NCBI GenBank assembly: GCA_910584285.1 | Contig: CAJTYK010000067.1 | Coordinates: forward strand, 1-8,859 | DNA: 8,859 nt | Direction of reading: 5' to 3' | Source: an uncultured Oscillospiraceae bacterium | GTDB lineage: Bacteria > Bacillota > Clostridia > Oscillospirales > Oscillospiraceae | Shown: one piece after another, positions 5,081 to 8,859 of the stretch | Layout: every line of letters begins with the position of its first letter | Position numbering within the stretch: position 1 is the stretch's first letter | Position numbers and translations under genes: made by a program | The notes under the pieces: generated by a model | What the model was told of the DNA's origin: nothing | Databases searched by the model: none | The model's input: the letters and a program-made list of their open reading frames with translations, nothing else

Positions 5081-5725
5081 ATGCAAACCAAAGAAACCTT
5101 CTGGGGCCGTCTGTGCCCCAAACTCCCCCGCATTTACATCCACACCATGACGGCGGTGCTGCTGTGCGCCGCCCTTGCCATGCCCGCCATGGCCGCCACC
5201 AACACCGGCGGCAACGATATGTGGACGGTGGCCCAGAATATCATCGTGGACGTATACAACCACATCGCCGGGATCAGCACCGTGCTGGCGGGCCTCATGT
5301 CCGCCGTGGCGGTCATCGGCGTGAAGCTCACCGGCAACCAGCATAAGGCGGATCAGGCGTGGGACTGGCTCAAGCGCATTTGGGTGGCCTGGGCCATCAT
5401 CAACGGCATCGGCGCCTTCATCGCCTACATCACCCCGCAGTTCTCCGGCTTCAACACCCTGACGCCGACCCAAACGCCGTGGCGCCATGCTGGAGCTTTT
5501 ATTTCGCGGCTTCTTCGAGTGGATCTACAGCCTGATCGTAGACATCTGGGGATTCATCGCCGGAGGGTTGCTGGACATCATGGGGCTGGATTTTGCCTAC
5601 ATCCAGTCCCACATCCCCATCATGGACGACATGGCCCGGGTGCTGATGGCGGCGGGCTGGGCGCTGCTGCTGGGCAACCTGGTGTTTCAGGCGCTGAAAA
5701 GTATGGCGGCGGGCCTGGGCTTTGA
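5081..5725 (+). CDS. VirB2/TrbC-like conjugative pilin or translocon subunit, with run-on C-terminus
   Basis: ATG 5081 has AAAGGAGG 5 nt upstream. Residues 1-38 form a signal peptide (basic N-terminus, hydrophobic core at about 22-37, AMA-A cleavage after residue 38). The mature part has two membrane helices, about 58-83 (HIAGISTVLAGLMSAVAVIG) and 98-118 (KRIWVAWAIINGIGAFIAYI), joined by a short basic loop. This is the VirB2/TrbC pilin plan, and similar small proteins precede VirB6 in Firmicute ICEs. The recognisable protein ends near residue 133 (TPTQTP). There the frame meets TGG (5480-5482) where a stop would be expected and reads on for 81 codons inside the next gene, giving an Arg/His/Gly-rich tail that looks like out-of-frame sequence. 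Either the stop codon was lost or the long overlap is genuine. Total length is 214 residues; about 133 is usual-looking for this type. Confidence 0.75.
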   Translation: MQTKETFWGRLCPKLPRIYIHTMTAVLLCAALAMPAMAATNTGGNDMWTVAQNIIVDVYNHIAGISTVLAGLMSAVAVIGVKLTGNQHKADQAWDWLKRIWVAWAIINGIGAFIAYITPQFSGFNTLTPTQTPWRHAGAFISRLLRVDLQPDRRHLGIHRRRVAGHHGAGFCLHPVPHPHHGRHGPGADGGGLGAAAGQPGVSGAEKYGGGPGL

Positions 5726-7580
5726 GGGGGAAGACCCCAAGCTGCTGTTTGCCCGCACCTTCGTATTCGCCTTCCTGCTGCTGGCCAGCCCCCAAATCTG
5801 CCGGATCGGGCTGGATCTCACCTCCAGCATCATGGATCTGCTGAGCATCCCGGACGCCACCAATGTGTCCCTGGTGGATGAAAGCGTCTTTGGGACTCTC
5901 ACCGCCTCCTGGCTCATGGCCATCATTTGCAGCGTCATCGTCATGTTCAAGGTGCTGGGGCTGCTCATTGAGATCGCCGAGCGGTATGTCATCCTGGCCA
6001 TGCTCACCCTTACCGCACCCCTGGCCTTCGCCATGGGCGGCAGCAAAAATACCGCGTCCATTTTCACCGGCTGGTGCCGGATGTTCGGCTCCATGTGCCT
6101 GCTGATGGTCACCAACCTGGTGTGCTTCAAGATGCTGTTCTCGGTGGTGTCCACGGTGCCCTCCGGGCTGGATGTTCTGCCCTGGATGGTGCTCATCTTC
6201 GCCATCGTGAAGGTGGCAAAAAAGTCGGACGCCATCATCACCCGCATCGGCCTGAACCCAGCCGTCACCGGCGGCCCCGGGCGAACCCTGCCCGGTATGC
6301 TGGCCTACACGGTGGTACGCACGGCGGTGAGCGGCGTGGCAAAGGGCGTTACAGGCGGCGGTTCCGGCGGCGGGAAAACCGCCGGGGCAGGTTCTGGGAA
6401 ATCATCCGGCAGCACCCGGTTCAACGGCTCCCGCTTTTCCACCGGCGGCGGGGGTCGGTTCGGCGGCACCCGGGGCGGCGGACGCTCCAACGGCGGCCAG
6501 ACTGCCGAGAGCGGGGCGCAGGGTGGAGGACGGTCTGACGATTCTTTTGGCGGCGGCGGGCGGCGCAGCGGGGCCGGGGACGGCTCTCAGAGCTTTGGCG
6601 GCACGCGTGGCGGCGGCAGGTATACCTACCACAGCAGCGGCCAGCAAAGTTCCGCCCAGCAGACCAGCACCCGGCAGGAAAATTCCTCCCAGGCATCCAC
6701 CCAGCAGAAACATACCAGCAGCGCCGCGGCGAATACTGCCCGGGGCGGCGGACGGCCCCAGCAGACCCGGAGAAGCTCTGTGCGGCCTGGAACCGGCCAC
6801 CCCCACAGCTATGTGCTGCCCTCCGGCGCGGCCAACACGCCTGCGCCTGGTGCGGCGGGGGCAGGCAGTTCCCAGCGGCCCGGTGCGTCCCATTCCGGCG
6901 TGGCAGGAACGGCTCCGAAAGGCACCGCGCCGAAGCAACCCAACTGTCCTCAGCCTGGCGCGGCAGGAACGGGGACGCACTCCCAGTCCACCCGATCCAC
7001 CCATTCCGCAGGCGGCAGCACGGTGAACGGCACCAGCCAGACCTCCGCCCAGACTAATGTGACCATAGAAGGGAAGGCGTCCGCGTCCACACCAAAAACT
7101 CCGGCAGGCTCTCCCCGCACACCCCATCCCGGCGGGCCCGCGGTTCCAAAAGCCGGTGGCAAGCCGGGCAAGGCCCGCACCACCCGCCGGGGAGATTCGG
7201 GCGCTGTCCCCCAAAAACCCGGCGCTCCGACGGCTTCCAGCGCGTCCCAGGCCGGCGCCGCAGGAAAGCCGTTCCGCAGTACCCACCGGCCCGCTGAATC
7301 TTCACCCCGGCCCGGCAGGAATGCTTCCCCGTCCACAGCGGTGCCCCCGGCAGGAGGCACATCTCCCAGCACGGCCCGGCAGGAACCGCACACGTCTGCC
7401 AAGCCTGCGTCTACCCCGGTAAAGGGCGGCGCTCCCACGATTCGCCCCGGCGGGGCAGGAACCGCGCCCACCGGCAAACAGGCGGCGGGACAGTCCCGGA
7501 CGGCCAAAGCCCGGACGACGCGGGCGAAACCCGTCCGCCGTCCACCGCCCAACAGGAGAGGGGGGAACAGCCATGGATGA
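5487..7580 (+). CDS. VirB6/TrbL-like conjugal transfer channel protein with long disordered tail
   Basis: In this 697-residue protein the first 285 residues or so form a polytopic membrane domain with helices at about 53-72, 91-110, 138-164, 167-184, 200-222 and 231-245. It has the pattern of the TrbL/VirB6-like proteins of Clostridial ICEs, including GFEGEDPKLLFARTFVFAFL (78-97), AERYVILAMLTLTAPLAFAM (164-183), SIFTGWCRMFGSMCLLMV (191-208) and ITRIGLNPAV (251-260). It should be the inner-membrane channel core of the type IV secretion system. Residues 285-697 are low complexity: first Gly/Ser/Arg-rich, then Pro/Ala/Thr/Ser/Gly-rich, ending in a basic stretch (KARTTRAKPVRRPPPNRRGG). ATG 5487 has no clear ribosome site, so translation probably depends on ribosomes leaving the pilin gene. 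Its 3' end overlaps the next gene by 8 nt. Confidence 0.85.
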   Translation: MLELLFRGFFEWIYSLIVDIWGFIAGGLLDIMGLDFAYIQSHIPIMDDMARVLMAAGWALLLGNLVFQALKSMAAGLGFEGEDPKLLFARTFVFAFLLLASPQICRIGLDLTSSIMDLLSIPDATNVSLVDESVFGTLTASWLMAIICSVIVMFKVLGLLIEIAERYVILAMLTLTAPLAFAMGGSKNTASIFTGWCRMFGSMCLLMVTNLVCFKMLFSVVSTVPSGLDVLPWMVLIFAIVKVAKKSDAIITRIGLNPAVTGGPGRTLPGMLAYTVVRTAVSGVAKGVTGGGSGGGKTAGAGSGKSSGSTRFNGSRFSTGGGGRFGGTRGGGRSNGGQTAESGAQGGGRSDDSFGGGGRRSGAGDGSQSFGGTRGGGRYTYHSSGQQSSAQQTSTRQENSSQASTQQKHTSSAAANTARGGGRPQQTRRSSVRPGTGHPHSYVLPSGAANTPAPGAAGAGSSQRPGASHSGVAGTAPKGTAPKQPNCPQPGAAGTGTHSQSTRSTHSAGGSTVNGTSQTSAQTNVTIEGKASASTPKTPAGSPRTPHPGGPAVPKAGGKPGKARTTRRGDSGAVPQKPGAPTASSASQAGAAGKPFRSTHRPAESSPRPGRNASPSTAVPPAGGTSPSTARQEPHTSAKPASTPVKGGAPTIRPGGAGTAPTGKQAAGQSRTAKARTTRAKPVRRPPPNRRGGNSHG
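6673..7461 (+). repeat. Dispersed 8-mer GGCAGGAA in the virB6-like tail
   Basis: Exact copies start at 6673, 6902, 6962, 7314, 7378 and 7454, with near copies at 7259 and 7349. They fall in all three codon phases: read as RQE at 6673 and 7378, AGT at 6902, 6962 and 7454, and GRN at 7314. A repeat that ignores the reading frame points to a nucleotide-level origin rather than selection on the protein. Confidence 0.6.
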
Positions 7581-8799
7581 AAAAGAAGGCCGGGGTGGTA
7601 AAGCGGCCAGGGCGGCGGCGCATATTGCAGCCGCTCTGGCAACCACCGGGGCCAAGGGCGCGGCACTGGCCGCAGCACAGGAGGCCGCGCCGTTCCTCAT
7701 CAAACTGATCGCGGGGCTCCTGGTGCTCTTACTGCTGATCCCCATGCTGGTGTTCACCGCCCTGCCCAACATCTTTTTCGGCTATAACAGCTCCACCACG
7801 CCCGAAATCGTGGATTTTACCGCATCAGCCCACGGACTGGAGGCGATCTATCAAAACATCGACCGAAAAAACCAATCCATCATCGACCGGCTGGTGGAGA
7901 GCATCCTTCCAAACTTCATGACGGAGGATGTGCCCGACTACGATGATTATGAGGTGGAAAAGTCCCTGGGCAATGTGAACCACTACTGGCTCATCGCCAT
8001 CGGCTCCGTCCGATACAAGCAGGATCTCAACGTCATGGATGAACCCACAATAGAAAAGCTGCTTTCCGACAAGCTGACCTACACCGCTTCCATCACAGAC
8101 CGCGTCCTGCACATCTCAGTTCGGGATCTGACGCCGGACGCCTACATGGACAAGCTGGGCTTCACCCAGGAGGAAAAGGACTGGGCTGCCCTGCTGTACT
8201 CGATGCTGGCGGACGGCCAAAACATCAACCCCGATGGCACAGGCAGCTACACCACCGACTACGGCGATATCGTCTTTTCCAGTGCCGACACCCCCGTGGT
8301 CTACTACAACCAGACGGATGCCCGGTGGGGCAATAAGCTCTATGGCCGCACCGGCACCATCGGCTGGGAGGGCTGCGGCCCCACTGCCCTAGCCATGGTG
8401 GTGGCGTCCATGACGGACAACAAGGTAACGCCCTATGACGTGGCCCTATGGTCGGCTCAGAACGGCTACCGCTGTGAGGGCAATGGGAGCTACCACAGCC
8501 TGATCCCCAACGGCGGCCAGCACTACGGCCTTACCGTTGACAAGATCGGCAAGGACAGCAAAAAGCTGGTGGAGGCACTGGAATCGGGCAAGCTGGTCAT
8601 CGCCATCATGGCCCCGGGGCACTTCACCACCACCGGCCATTTCATTGTCCTGCGGGGCATCACCGAGGAGGGCAACGTGCTGGTGGCCGACCCCGCCAGC
8701 GTAAAGCGGAGCAATCAGGAGTGGCCCCTTCGCACCGTCGTCAACGAGGCGGCCTCCCGGGCCGGCGCGGGCGGGCCCTTCTGGGTGTTCTCGCGGTAG
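7573..8799 (+). CDS. Membrane-anchored ICE protein with C-terminal C39-type cysteine peptidase domain
   Basis: The protein has 408 residues. Residues 1-40 are a cytoplasmic Ala/Gly/Lys-rich helix, and one membrane helix spans about 41-64 (LIKLIAGLLVLLLLIPMLVF) followed by NIFFGYNSS. A domain at about 75-215 includes WLIAIGSVRYKQDLNVM (139-155), LTYTAS and LTPDAYMDKLGFTQEEKDW, the scaffold of a conjugation-associated family of Firmicute ICEs (I believe the CD1108-type). From about 240 comes a Peptidase_C39_2-like domain: VVYYNQTDARWGN with Gln247, GWEGCGPTALAMV with catalytic Cys268, TTTGHFIVL with His356 and VADPAS with Asp373, so the catalytic set is complete. It should sit outside the membrane and cut peptides, perhaps in peptidoglycan or a secreted protein, to open a path for the conjugation channel. 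The start overlaps the virB6-like stop by 8 nt (ATGGATGA), with a GA/G-rich stretch upstream, so the two are coupled. Confidence 0.85.
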   Translation: MDEKEGRGGKAARAAAHIAAALATTGAKGAALAAAQEAAPFLIKLIAGLLVLLLLIPMLVFTALPNIFFGYNSSTTPEIVDFTASAHGLEAIYQNIDRKNQSIIDRLVESILPNFMTEDVPDYDDYEVEKSLGNVNHYWLIAIGSVRYKQDLNVMDEPTIEKLLSDKLTYTASITDRVLHISVRDLTPDAYMDKLGFTQEEKDWAALLYSMLADGQNINPDGTGSYTTDYGDIVFSSADTPVVYYNQTDARWGNKLYGRTGTIGWEGCGPTALAMVVASMTDNKVTPYDVALWSAQNGYRCEGNGSYHSLIPNGGQHYGLTVDKIGKDSKKLVEALESGKLVIAIMAPGHFTTTGHFIVLRGITEEGNVLVADPASVKRSNQEWPLRTVVNEAASRAGAGGPFWVFSR

Positions 8800-8834
8800 G
8801 CGGCGGATGAAATCAACTGTTTGGAGTGAAGCGT

Positions 8835-8859
8835 ATGGAACATGAAACCAATCTGCGCG
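8835..8859 (+). CDS. Start of the next transfer-operon gene (partial)
   Basis: ATG 8835 opens a frame MEHETNLR that runs off the right edge. GGAG at 8823-8826 (in TTTGGAGTGA) is 8 nt upstream, and the gap from the preceding stop is 35 nt without a terminator, so it continues the operon. Too short to identify. Confidence 0.55.

Noticed and set aside
5465..5490. Programmed frameshift fusing pilin and VirB6
   Set aside because: Joining the frames would need a +1 shift. The local sequence has no slippery heptamer in phase and no shift-prone rare codon or stop, and VirB6 has its own ATG.
6402..7678. Two long minus-strand open frames (294 and 242 codons) opposite the virB6-like tail
   Set aside because: G+C-rich low-complexity DNA has few stop codons on either strand. 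The products are Gly/Arg/Ala or Pro/Arg-rich, with no ribosome sites or domains.
1..8859. tRNA or rRNA genes, CRISPR arrays, transposase or integrase genes
   Set aside because: Both strands were read for these and none was seen. No insertion-sequence ends or long direct repeats were recognised by eye.

Overview
The window looks like part of an integrative conjugative element (ICE) from a G+C-rich Gram-positive bacterium, most likely a gut Clostridia/Oscillospiraceae-type Firmicute. The reasons are a sortase-type LPQTG sequence, strong AGGAGG-type ribosome binding sites, TTG starts, and type IV secretion proteins of the kind carried by Firmicute ICEs. All family names come from reading the translations; no database search was run.

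Layout. (1) Positions 1-530 (+): the 3' end of a secreted DUF11-like surface protein that stops one residue after LPQTG, followed by a hairpin terminator at 539-570. (2) Positions 575-4362 (-): a run of genes read right to left: a small one-pass membrane protein, a DinG-type DEAH helicase, a zinc-ribbon protein, a cupin and an antibiotic-biosynthesis-monooxygenase (ABM) domain protein. It is probably one transcription unit, starting from an extended -10 promoter at 4399-4427 and ending at the shared terminator. (3) Positions 4430-4618 (+): a 57-codon ORF with a perfect Shine-Dalgarno (SD) sequence but an ATC where the start codon should be. (4) Positions 4615-4998 (-): an MmcQ/YjbR protein with its own consensus-like promoter at 5028-5056. 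(5) Positions 5081-8859 (+): a transfer operon with a VirB2/TrbC-like pilin, a VirB6/TrbL-like membrane channel protein with a very long disordered tail, a membrane-anchored protein ending in a C39-type cysteine peptidase domain, and the first codons of another gene.

How it fits together. The right-hand genes and probably the left-hand surface protein belong to the conjugation machinery: pilus or translocon subunit, inner-membrane channel, cell-wall remodelling enzyme and surface adhesin. The block between them runs the other way, looks less G+C-rich and codes for housekeeping-like functions, so it reads as cargo or an insertion inside the element.

Points most worth checking are the ATC-start small ORF, the missing stop codon of the pilin gene, the repeated 8-mer found in all three frames of the VirB6 tail, the LPQTGY terminus without a membrane anchor, and the C39 domain on a scaffold that I recall usually carrying another hydrolase.
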